Origin: REEB52 sp964626905 | Lineage (GTDB): Bacteria; Chlamydiota; Chlamydiia; Chlamydiales; SM23-39 | DNA: 9,106 nucleotides | Assembly (NCBI GenBank): GCA_964626905.1 | Contig: CAZVHA010000011.1 | Location: forward strand, 1 to 9,106 | Direction of reading: 5' to 3' | In this document: positions 1 to 8,900 of the stretch, piece after piece | How the letters are laid out: each line of letters opens with the position of its first letter | Position numbering within the stretch: the stretch's first letter is position 1 | The notes under the pieces: generated by a model | What the model saw: only the letters and a program-made list of their open reading frames with translations | The model's database searches: none | What the model was told of the DNA's origin: nothing | Translations under genes and position numbers: made by a program

Positions 1-338
1 GGCTTCACTTCTACGGGGGCACCAGCTATTTCGCTTCAGGTGTTTTCGTCCCTTCAGGGCCAATCAATGCGGAGAATCTGAATTACACAGAATCACAGTT
101 CCGGACTCTTCTTCTCTTCGGTTCGACGATTTTGAATTTCGACTTTGGCCATCTCGTTCCATCGGCAACGGTGCCAAGGACGATTGATTTTCGACACAGC
201 ATCATTTATCAGTTGCAAGTGGGACAGGCTGAATTTTTCGATCTGTTCCCTGTGTATCAGGTGTTCCCTGCGCGAAATTACAAAATATGCATTGAATTAG
301 AAGATCGACAAAGGGAGTGCATAAAGGGCAGGCTCTAG
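1..338 (+). CDS. possible 3' end of an unrecognised gene (partial)
   Basis: A frame with codons starting at base 3 is open from the left edge to a TAG at 336-338, giving 111 codons without a stop. The other five frames of this stretch are broken by stops. The product is rich in aromatic and hydrophobic residues and ends in a charged tail (E-L-E-D-R-Q-R-E). I do not recognise a family, and I see no transmembrane run, signal peptide or catalytic motif in the visible part. A TTG at 132 could serve as an internal start, but I see no good Shine-Dalgarno sequence before it, so reading through from outside the window is more natural. It is followed by a spacer with terminator-like hairpins, which fits the end of a transcription unit. 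It could also be a decayed gene or chance open frame, so confidence is low. Confidence 0.35.
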   Translation, partial: LHFYGGTSYFASGVFVPSGPINAENLNYTESQFRTLLLFGSTILNFDFGHLVPSATVPRTIDFRHSIIYQLQVGQAEFFDLFPVYQVFPARNYKICIELEDRQRECIKGRL

Positions 339-358
339 GCCAAGCGTCTTTAAAAAAA

Positions 359-396
359 TTTTTACAGATTTACAGATTGTCCTTGCACTGTAAAAA
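359..396. repeat. 9-bp inverted repeat containing a tandem 8-mer
   Basis: TTTTTACAG (359-367) is the exact reverse complement of CTGTAAAAA (388-396), with a 20-base loop. The left arm overlaps a perfect tandem duplication of TTTACAGA at 361-376, so the right arm can pair with either copy of the TTTACAG core. It lies 20 bases after the stop at 338. The right arm shares bases 392-396 with the next hairpin, so the two structures would compete in RNA. Its role is unknown. The long loop makes it a poor terminator on its own. Confidence 0.55.
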
Positions 397-440
397 GACA
401 TCCGCAAATAGGAGGAAATGCCGTTTCCGGATGTATTTTT
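392..440. terminator. A/T-flanked inverted repeat, candidate bidirectional terminator
   Basis: AAAAAGACATCCG (392-404) and CGGATGTATTTTT (428-440) are reverse complements with a single mismatch, separated by a 23-base loop. The core is the 7-bp ACATCCG/CGGATGT stem. The A-tract on the left and T-tract on the right would give a U-run after the stem on either strand, as in bidirectional intrinsic terminators. It would end transcription of the frame closing at 338. The core stem is short and the loop is large, so this is a candidate only. Confidence 0.45.
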
Positions 441-452
441 AGCCATAAAAAA

Positions 453-489
453 CAATCCGCAAATCGTCTTTTTTGCTGTTTGTGGATTG
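453..489. repeat. 11-bp inverted repeat overlapping the ATPase promoter
   Basis: CAATCCGCAAA (453-463) and TTTGTGGATTG (479-489) form an 11-bp inverted repeat with one G-T position, which would pair as G-U in RNA, and a 15-base loop. The right arm overlaps the first bases of the proposed -35 element at 487-492. The arms repeat the ATCCGCAAA-like word found in the previous hairpin, giving four related words in alternating orientation between 398 and 489. A repressor operator is one reading; a transcript-end hairpin is another. Confidence 0.5.
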
Positions 490-515
490 ATTTATTGCCT
501 CAAAACAGGTACAAT
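487..515 (+). promoter_or_regulatory. sigma70-like promoter for the ATPase gene
   Basis: TTGATT (487-492; 4 of 6 matches to TTGACA) and TACAAT (510-515; 5 of 6 matches to TATAAT) are separated by exactly 17 bases. Transcription would begin near 522, giving a leader of about 20 bases before the ATG at 540. This placement argues against translation beginning at the upstream in-frame TTG at 480, which would lie before the promoter. Confidence 0.55.
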
Positions 516-528
516 GGGTTTAATATTC

Positions 529-534
529 AGGAGA
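529..534 (+). promoter_or_regulatory. Shine-Dalgarno site deciding the ATPase start
   Basis: AGGAGA sits 5 bases before the ATG at 540, a near-consensus Shine-Dalgarno sequence at standard spacing. No comparable site precedes the alternative TTG at 480. The ATG start also puts the F-V-G-R-E motif at residues 6-10, where this ATPase family normally carries it. Confidence 0.7.
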
Positions 535-539
535 ATTGG

Positions 540-1973
540 ATGAGAACCGCCCCATTTGTTGGCCGTGAAGCTGAGATGGCCAGGCTCAAAGGTTTATTAG
601 ATAGTCGAAGCGCGAATCTTATTGTGGTCCGAGGCAGAAGAAGGATTGGGAAAAGCAGGTTGCTTGCCGAGTTCGGAAAAGAAATAAAGAGCTATTTTTT
701 TTCTGGAAACCCTCCAGCGCCCAAGGCAACGGCACAGTCGCAGCGTGATATTTTCGTGAAGCAGCTCGAGAGGAATGGGATTCCTGGTATCCAACCAGAT
801 GATTGGGGAAATATCTTCTGGCACCTTTCCAAACATACCCAAAAGGGGCGAGTGTTGATTGTATTCGACGAAATTTCATGGATGGGCGGAAAAGATTCCG
901 AATTTTTAGGCCATTTAAAAACTGCCTGGGACATGTACTTTAGCAAGAATCCTCATCTGATTTTTGCGCTCTGCGGATCAATCTCTTCTTGGATTGAAAA
1001 GAACATTCTCAGCAACACTGGATTTCTTGGAAGGATTATTATTGATATGGTTCTCGAAGAACTTCCTCTTAAATCATGCAATGCATTTTGGCACCCCAAA
1101 GAGACGCGTATTACAGCTTATGAGAAATTCAAAGTTTTGTCTGTCACTGGAGGCGTGCCGTTCTATTTGGAGCGTATTAAGCCGAATCTATCCGCGGAAC
1201 AAAATATTCGAGATTTATGTTTTGCAAAAGGCGGTTTACTTGTTCGAGAATTCGATGAGATATTTTCAGATCTTTTTTCTCGTCGCAAAGGAAGTCATAA
1301 AGAGATTGTGACTTGCCTTGCTAGCGGGCCCAAAGAACTCGCTGAAATTTGCAAAGAACTGGGTAAAAAGCAAGGAGGGCTATACAGTCAGTATCTGGAT
1401 GAATTGGTAAAGGCCGGTTTTATAAGAAGAGAATTTACATGGGATCTGAAAAGTGGGAAGTATAGGAAGCTAAGCCGTTACAGATTAAGTGATAACTATT
1501 TGCGCTTCTACCTGAAATACATTGGTCCGAACCGCGTTAAAATCGAACAAGAAAAAGTGCCGGAGTCGATGCTGAACCATCTTCCTAGCTGGGAAGGAGT
1601 CATGGGACTGCAGTTTGAAAACCTTGTGATCCATAACTATAAAACTCTTTGGGAGATGCTGAATGTTTCGGCCGAGGAGGTGGTTATGGATGGACCCTTT
1701 TTCCAAAGCCCGACAACAAAACAACCGGGATGCCAAATCGACTACATGATTCAAACTCGGTTTCATACTCTGTATTTGTGCGAAGTTAAATTTAAGAAGG
1801 ATAAGATTGAGAAAAAAATTCTCGAGGAAATGGACGAAAAGAGAAAACGATTAATGGTTCCAAGGCATTTTTCAATCAGGCCTGTCCTTATTCATGTAAG
1901 TGGAGTAGATGAGAGTATTTTGGAGGCAGATTATTTTTATAAGATAATCGATTTTGGTAAGTTATTAAAATAA
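540..1973 (+). CDS. P-loop ATPase with C-terminal PD-(D/E)XK-like (DUF234-type) domain
   Basis: This is a 477-residue soluble protein with no signal peptide or membrane segment. Seen in the sequence: F-V-G-R-E at 6-10; Walker A G-R-R-R-I-G-K-S at 32-39; Walker B V-L-I-V-F-D-E at 105-111; and an L-C-G-S segment at 144-147 in the sensor position. A basic, helix-rich stretch at about 250-330 probably holds a winged helix. The tail has Glu360 (Q-F-E-N-L-V), Asp401 (Q-I-D-Y) and E-V-K at 415-417, the spacing of a PD-(D/E)XK nuclease core. Established knowledge: this order matches the archaeal-type ATPase_2 family (STAND-related NTPases) fused to DUF234. These proteins are scattered in bacteria and archaea and few have a known function. 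Inference: ATP-dependent action on nucleic acid, perhaps in genome conflict, but this is not proven. It appears monocistronic, with its own promoter. Start choice rests on the AGGAGA site; the frame also extends upstream to a TTG at 480. Family confidence is high and function confidence low. Confidence 0.88.
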   Translation: MRTAPFVGREAEMARLKGLLDSRSANLIVVRGRRRIGKSRLLAEFGKEIKSYFFSGNPPAPKATAQSQRDIFVKQLERNGIPGIQPDDWGNIFWHLSKHTQKGRVLIVFDEISWMGGKDSEFLGHLKTAWDMYFSKNPHLIFALCGSISSWIEKNILSNTGFLGRIIIDMVLEELPLKSCNAFWHPKETRITAYEKFKVLSVTGGVPFYLERIKPNLSAEQNIRDLCFAKGGLLVREFDEIFSDLFSRRKGSHKEIVTCLASGPKELAEICKELGKKQGGLYSQYLDELVKAGFIRREFTWDLKSGKYRKLSRYRLSDNYLRFYLKYIGPNRVKIEQEKVPESMLNHLPSWEGVMGLQFENLVIHNYKTLWEMLNVSAEEVVMDGPFFQSPTTKQPGCQIDYMIQTRFHTLYLCEVKFKKDKIEKKILEEMDEKRKRLMVPRHFSIRPVLIHVSGVDESILEADYFYKIIDFGKLLK

Positions 1974-2051
1974 ACTAGACTAGATCTGTGAATAAAAATA
2001 ACAAAATCAATTTTCCTTTCGTTTTCAGATGAGGAAATGGCTGGACGGGTC

Positions 2052-2098
2052 CAAATGTAAAGCCGCTTTACATTTGCCATATTGAGCTGTTTTTTTTT
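2052..2098. terminator. perfect 11-bp palindromic hairpin plus T-run between ATPase and exoprotein genes
   Basis: CAAATGTAAAG (2052-2062) and CTTTACATTTG (2066-2076) are exact reverse complements around a CCG loop. A run of nine T lies at 2090-2098. The hairpin is 78 bases beyond the ATPase stop and 72 bases before the exoprotein ATG. The T-run is 13 bases from the stem, too far for a textbook intrinsic terminator. A dyad operator for the exoprotein gene is therefore an equal alternative. The rest of this 175-bp spacer is AT-rich. It holds possible but unconvincing promoter pieces (TAAAAT at 2103-2108, TATAGA at 2136-2141 without a good -35) and no gene. Confidence 0.5.
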
Positions 2099-2148
2099 GA
2101 GATAAAATTTCCTACACATTGTTTAAGTTTTTTGCTATAGAAAGTCTC

Positions 2149-2958
2149 ATGGCCCCATCCAGGAGTGTGCTTTTCGTCAGCGCTTCTCTTTATCTGGGGA
2201 CCCTTTTAGCTGCGCCATCCGAGATGCAAGTCGTTCATGGTGAGGCTTCCCATACACAAATTACCCCGGATCATTTGCACATTGAAAATAGTCCAAAAGC
2301 CATTTTGGAGTGGGAGCGGTTTTCCATTGAGGAAGGGGGAAAGGTCCATTTTCAGCAAGTAGATCGGCATTCAGCGGTGTTGAACCGAGTGGTTGGGGGA
2401 TTTCGGTCTGAGATTTTGGGGGAACTCACCTCCAACGGGAAAGTATTTTTGATCAACCAGAACGGGATTCTTTTTGGGCCGAATGCCTATGTTGAGACGG
2501 CTGGGTTTTTAGCATCGACTCTCGATATTTTGGACGCTGACTTTCTAGAGAACACATTTTTGTTTCGGGGGGAGAGTGCTTTGAGTGTGCAGAACCAGGG
2601 GACGATTTTCTGTCCTGAAGGGGAGGTGATTTTTCTTTCGCGCAAAGTGGTCAACGAGGGGAGCATTGTTGGGGACGAGGTGCGTCTTGTGGCTGCATCG
2701 GAGGTGTTGATCCGCCCCGAGGGGAAAGAGCGGATTTTCATCAGAGTGCCGGTGGAGGGGAGCGTGGAGCAGTCGGGGACGATTGAGGCTGCGCTTGTGG
2801 AGATCCGCGCCTCGGGGAGTCCCTATGCGATGGCCATTTCCCATTCGGGGACAATCGATGCATCCGTCTTCGAAGAGCGAGGAGGAGAAATTTATCTTGT
2901 GGCAGACCAAGGGACGAGCTCGGTCAAAGGGGATCTGATTGCCAGGGGCAAAAAGGGG
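2149..2958 (+). other. signal peptide and TPS secretion domain of the exoprotein
   Basis: Codons 1-270 form the part recognised by the secretion system. A short Sec-type leader comes first, without the long extended region of classical FHA leaders. The TPS fold follows: Q-V-V-H-G at 27-31 near the mature N-terminus, N-R-V-V-G-G at 79-84, and the asparagine turn at 103-106. That turn reads N-Q-N-G here where the family usually has N-P-N-G or N-P-N-L. This domain is known to engage the POTRA domains of the TpsB partner. The end at 270 is approximate, because the beta-helix continues without a sharp border. Confidence 0.85.
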
Positions 2959-5900
2959 AAAGGGGGGCAAATCCACGTCTTGGGCCAACAAGTGGAACTG
3001 CTTGGTAGTGCCTTTCTCGACGCATCGGGCAAAATGGGGGGAGGCACTGTTCTCATTGGGGGAGATCTTCAGGGGAAAAACCCCGATATTCGGAATGCAG
3101 AAGTTACAAAAGTGGGTGAAAGTTTGATCAACGCTTCGGCCATTGAAGCAGGAGATGGGGGAAAGGTCATTATTTGGGCCGATCGAGAGACGATCTACAC
3201 TGGTTCGATTGAAGCGGAAGGGGGAGCCATTTCGGGAGATGGGGGATTTGTCGAGATTTCAGGCAAAAGGCATTTGGTCTTTAAGGGAGGGGTCACAACC
3301 AAGGCCCTTTACGGGAAGACGGGGACACTGCTCCTCGACCCGTCGGATCTGACGATCACAACGGCTGCGACGACTGCCTCAACTAGCGATCCCGCTTGCG
3401 GCACTTGCAGTGGCAACGCCAACACCTATCACACTGCGGGCGCTTCTGCTCTTGTGAACGATGCTGATTTATCGACTGCGTTGGCCTCCAATAGCGTCTG
3501 CGTTGCGACTTGCGATGGAGTGGGGGGAAATGGAGCCATCAATGTCAATGCCAATACGACGGTCACTTGGAGTTCAGCCAATACGTTGACTCTTGCTGCA
3601 AACGGGGCGATCACGATTACAGGGACGATCGACGCGAGCGGTGGAAGCGGCGTCATCCTCGTAGTGACCGATGGGACTGTCGCAGCCGCCTACGACGGAG
3701 TTAGAATTGCGACGGCAGGGCTTTTGAAAACGGGGACGGGCACGATCACAATCAGTGCAACGACACCTGGGTCTGGAGCCACGGCTGTTCGTGGGGTGTA
3801 TTTCAATGGGGGAACGGCTACCACAACGGCGGGAGGGGCGATCTCCATTACGGGAGCGGTCGCGGGGGGATCGGGAACAAGTCCCGGAATTTTGATGTCA
3901 TCGACCAATGGGATCACAACCACTGGAACCATCACTTTAAGCGGCAAAAGTAGTTCAACGGGGAGTGCTTCCCATGGACTTTCCATTGCCAGTTCTTGGA
4001 CGACAGGGACAAGCGCGACTGTAACGTTTCAAAATTGCACGGCAGCAGGGACAAGCTCTCATGCCCTTGCGACTACAGCTCTTTTTTCCACTGGAGGAAA
4101 CATTGTCGCAACGAATAATATTGTTGCTTCGGGCGGTCCATCGAGTGGAATGAATCTCACTGGTTCTTTTGGGAGCACGGGCTCTGGAAACACAATTCTG
4201 ATAACGGCATCAGGGAATGGGGGTTCTGGTCAGGGAGGGGTGGGCATTTCTGGGTCTGGAAGTATTACGACATCGAATGGGGATGTATCGATCACAGCAA
4301 ACGCAACAGGAGTGCCTGGTACTGGGAGTTCTTACGGAATGGTTGTTTCAAGTGCGACCCCCTTTTCTTTGGGAAGCGGGAATCTAAATATTTATGCCAC
4401 AGCCTTAGATCAGGGGGGGATCACTATAGGTGCTTCGACTACGTGGTCAACAACAGGAAATATTTCAATTATTGTGAGCTTCAATACTTTAGGAACTGCT
4501 GCAGGAGGAACTGCGTACGCAGGGGTTTTAAATACGGGAGGATTAGCAACTTCAGGGAATATTACCATCTCGTCAACAACTACGGGAAATAGTCCCATTG
4601 GATATCGGCAATCAGCGAATCTTTCTACAAACGGAAGTGGGAAGTCGATTTTAATAAAGGCATTAGGAAGTGCGAACAACGCCGGCGTTTGGATTGGTGG
4701 AGGGGCTATATCGACAACAGATGGGGCGATTGTAATTACTGGGACTTCAGGGACGAGTGGTACGAACTGTCATGGAATTTATTTAAATACGGCAAACTCC
4801 ATTACAAGTACAAGCGGCTCGATCACTTTGACAGGGATTTCTCAAGCGGGAGGTAATTATGGTGTGTACATCCAATCTGCCTGGACGACAGGGACAAGTG
4901 GGGATGTGACTTTTCTCGACTGTCTTGGAGGAACGGGGAGCTCTGCCCATTCAATCAATGGAGCGGCGGCATTTTCTACAAGCGGCAATATCATAGTTTC
5001 TTCAACAACAAGAGACGCTTCCGGAGCGGTCGGCTTCAATATAACAGCTAACTTTGGGACAACGGGAACTGGTAAGACAGTCGCCATCAACGCGAGCTCC
5101 GCTGCCACAACAGGGGCTGCACACGGCGTATCAATTGCAGGGGGGGCGCTCAGCAGTGTAAATGGCTCAATTTCTATCACAGGAACTGCAGGATCTTCGA
5201 CCACAGCTTCCTACGGTGTGAATCTAAACGTTGGGACCATTTCGAGCACCGGTGGAGGCAATATCATCGTCACAGGAACTGCACCCGCAGGAGCATCGGC
5301 AAGTGCCGGAGTTCGGATGGCGACGACCAACGGGATTGTAACGACGGGGACGATCACATTGAATGGGTCGAGCGCTTCAACGAGTGCTAGCTCTTTTGGG
5401 GTGACCATTGTCTCAAGTTGGGTCACTACTTCACCGGGTGTCTTAACCATTACGGGGACTGCCTCGGGCAACGGCAATAATGATTACGGCGTCAATATAG
5501 CTGGTGCAATCACCAATACTGGAAACATCGCTTTGACAGGAACGGCCAGTGGCGCTGGCACCGGAATAGCGGGTGTAAATTTTGCAAGCAATATAACAAC
5601 TGTAGGGGGCTCGATCATAGTGACGGGGACTGCGCTTCTCTCATCCACTGTTGCAATGGACACAACCAATAGCGGCGCCTCTGCTGCAGGAAATAACATC
5701 AGCTTCAGCACGACGATCAATGGCACCCAAGCGCTCACTTTGAATGGAGGGACAGGAGGGAATATCACAATGTCTGGGAACGTCGGAGCGACGACCGCTC
5801 TCGGCGCCCTCACAGTTTCCAATTGCTTGAACTGGTCTCCTGCGGGGACGATTACAGCCGCATCGATTACCCAAACAACGGGTGCTGGCACAAGCACCTT

Positions 5901-8900
5901 TTCAGGGCTTGCGACAGCCAGTACGACGAATATCTCAGTTTCAACGGGGGCCATTTCGATTGCCAGTGGAATGAGTGCGACGAGTGGGACGATTTCTCTT
6001 TTAGCAACAGGGCTTACCGATTCACATGGTGTATTAGTGTCAGGAGGGACAGTTTTAACAGGTTCTGGGCAAATCACTATCACAGGATCTGCGACAGCTT
6101 CAGCAACGGAGAATATCAATGGCGTCTATTTGAATGGAGGAACGCTACAGACTACATCTGGAAATATCATCGTAACAGGCGCGGCAAATGGGGGGGCATT
6201 TCCCCGGGTAGTTCGTGGATTTCAAATGAATACATCAAATGGAATTACGAGCACAAGCGGCAATATTACGGTTGGAGGGATTGCATCAAGTGGGGGCACA
6301 TCAAGCATTGGCTGTAATTTAGTTCAAGCATGGACTACGGGGACAACAGGAACTTGCACATTCCAGTACTGTACAGGATCGGGACCTGCGGGTTATGCGC
6401 TTAGCATAGGCGCTGCTTTTTCAACGAGCGGAAATATTGTAGCTACCCAATCGATCGGAGGTGGTGATCGGGCCCAATTTTTTATGAACGCAAATTTTGC
6501 CACAACGGGAGCCACTTCTACAATTCAAATTCAAACTACCGGATACGGGTCCGATACAAATCTTGGTGGAGTTGGACTTTCTGGCGGTACAATGAGCTCT
6601 GTCGGAGGAGATATTACGATTACGGGGAATGCGATACCGGCCTATTCATCAGGATACGGATTTTCGATTATCAATAGCGCCAGGGTCACAAGCACAAGTG
6701 GAAATATCAACATCAATGGAGTATCGACCACAACTGGGGCCGCTTCCTATGGAACGATTATCGCTAGCGGTCACGCAAACTCTCTTTCAACGACTGGAAC
6801 TGTCACGATCAATGGGACCGGGGGATCTGGATCAGCAAGCGATGGTATTCGGCTGATTCTAGGATTTGCAACAACAGGTCCAGTGGTAATTGCGGGGACG
6901 GGCGGTGGAGCTGGTTCCTTTTCACAAAGCATCGGAGCTGCAACAATTACGACAACAAACAATAATGTGACGATCACGGGAACCACCCAACTCATTGGGA
7001 ACGCAGCCATCAATACAGGCTCTGGTGCGGGCAATATTAGCTTCTCCTCCACCATTGATGGGGCTCGAACCCTCACTCTCACTGCGGGAACGGGTACTTT
7101 GACAACGTCTGGCAATATCGGAGCGACAACGGCGCTCACCTCTCTTACGGTTGTGAGTTGTGCCGGTTGGGCGCCTGCGGGCACGATCACTGCGGGGACG
7201 ATCACTCAAACAGCAGGAACAGGAACGACCACTTTCTCGACAGCTGTTAGCGCGACGACAGGGGCGATCTCGATCACCACATCCCCAAGTGGAGCGACAA
7301 ACGCCATTGTTTTGAATGCGGGAGCGACGCTGCAAACAGTCACCTCATCGATCCTCTTGAACGGGACCTCTGGTGGAGATATAACAGCTTCCTACGGCGT
7401 CTACTTTAACGGCGGTACGCTGGCGCCCACATCGGGTGGCGCGATCGTCATCACAGGAACCACAACGGCGGGTTCTGCCACCAATCCCGGCATTTTGATG
7501 CAGACGACCAACGGGATTGTGACCACAGGGACCATTACCTTAGCGGGAACGAGCGGTTCCAGTGGCACTCTATCTCACGGAGTCTCGATTGTCTCTGCCT
7601 GGACGACGGGGACGAGCGCTACCCTGACAATCACCGGAACGGGAGGGACCGGGACAAGCTGCTCTGGGGTCAATATAGCGGGGGCAACGGTCACCTCGGG
7701 AAATATTGTCGTCAATGCAACAGGGGGATCTGGAAGTGCGGGCGTCGGTTACAGTCAATCGGCGAATTTCAGTACCAGTGGATCTAGTTCCATCACGATC
7801 ACAGCCACTTCTCCTGCAATATTGGGGGCTGCTCATGGACTTTCTCTCACAGGTGGAACACTCAGCGGCGCAACAGGTCCCATTACGATCACAGGAACTG
7901 CAGGAGCTTCAAGCACCGTCTCTTATGGGATCAGCTTCGGAGGAGGGAAAATCACGACGACAAGTGGTGACATTACCTTAACAGGCAATGTCACTGGAGG
8001 GATAGCCGCTAGTGCTGGGATTAACGTGGGAACAACAGATGGAATTCAAAGCACTTCAGGGAATATCACTTTGAGTGGTACCAGTGTGGCAACAGGAGTG
8101 AATAGTTGGGGATTTGTTGTCGCATCTTCTTGGGCCGCCGCTACCACAGGGACGCTCACGTTCCGCAACTGCGTCGGCGGTGGATCGAATGGAGGGGGGC
8201 TTGTCATAAATGCCGCTTTATCATCTGGGGGCCATATTTTTGCCACAAATACGATCCAAACGGGGACAGCGAGCGTTAATGGAGCTGCCATTTATGTAGG
8301 GGGTGCAGTCAGCTCTAGTGGTGGCGATATCCAATTTGCAGGGACTCAAACAGGGTCAAATGCATATGGGATATTGCTCGATGCGGCGGTCAGCACTGTG
8401 GGCACTCACACGATTGCCCTCAACGGGACGGGAGCAGCAGCAGGGACTGGCACAACTTACGGAGTTTTAATCCGTCTCAGCGGCAGCGTTTCTAGCGCCT
8501 CCGGCGCCATCACGATTACGGGAGTGGCTCCAACAGGCAATACAGGGACTTCTTATGGGATTTTTCTTGGCAAGGTCAATCCAATCACTTCCTCTGCCAA
8601 TGCCGCCATCTCCCTTTCTGGAAGCACCGCTGCTTCTGGGGCAAACTCTTATGGAGTTCACGTTGGATCGAGTTGGACGACAACGACCTCAAGTGCGCTC
8701 ACGATCACCGGTTCCACAACGGGCAGCGGGAATGATGATCGCGGCATCAACTTAGCCGCAGCTTTAGTCAGCACGGGCAATATCACTCTCAATGGAACGG
8801 CTGCTGGTGCTGGCACCGGTCTTTATGGCGTTGCCCTTGGCAGCAACATAACAACTGTAGGTGGCTCGATCTCCGTGACTACTACAGCGCTTCTTCAGGG

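Noticed and set aside
480..539. A 20-codon N-terminal extension of the ATPase starting at TTG 480.
   Set aside because: No Shine-Dalgarno site precedes it, it would start upstream of the proposed -35/-10 pair, and the ATG at 540 has AGGAGA at good spacing and gives the normal family N-terminus.
359..2098. The ATPase as cargo of an insertion sequence or transposon bounded by the hairpins on each side.
   Set aside because: There is no transposase, the flanking dyads share only a six-base core, and no target-site duplication is visible.
5484..6119. A 211-codon open frame on the minus strand, with similar long minus-strand frames at 6771-7205, 4857-5204, 5211-5477 and 3690-3986.
   Set aside because: They lie wholly antisense to the exoprotein frame. 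Their Val/Pro/Ala-rich products are what reading the complement of its frequent ACG, GGG, GGA and ATC codons yields. They have no motif and no plausible independent control region.
5823..6317. A 164-codon plus-strand frame in another phase inside the exoprotein gene.
   Set aside because: Its composition (many Trp, Asn, Tyr, Cys) is typical of frame-shifted Gly/Thr/Ser codons, and the overlapping exoprotein frame is intact and shows family motifs.
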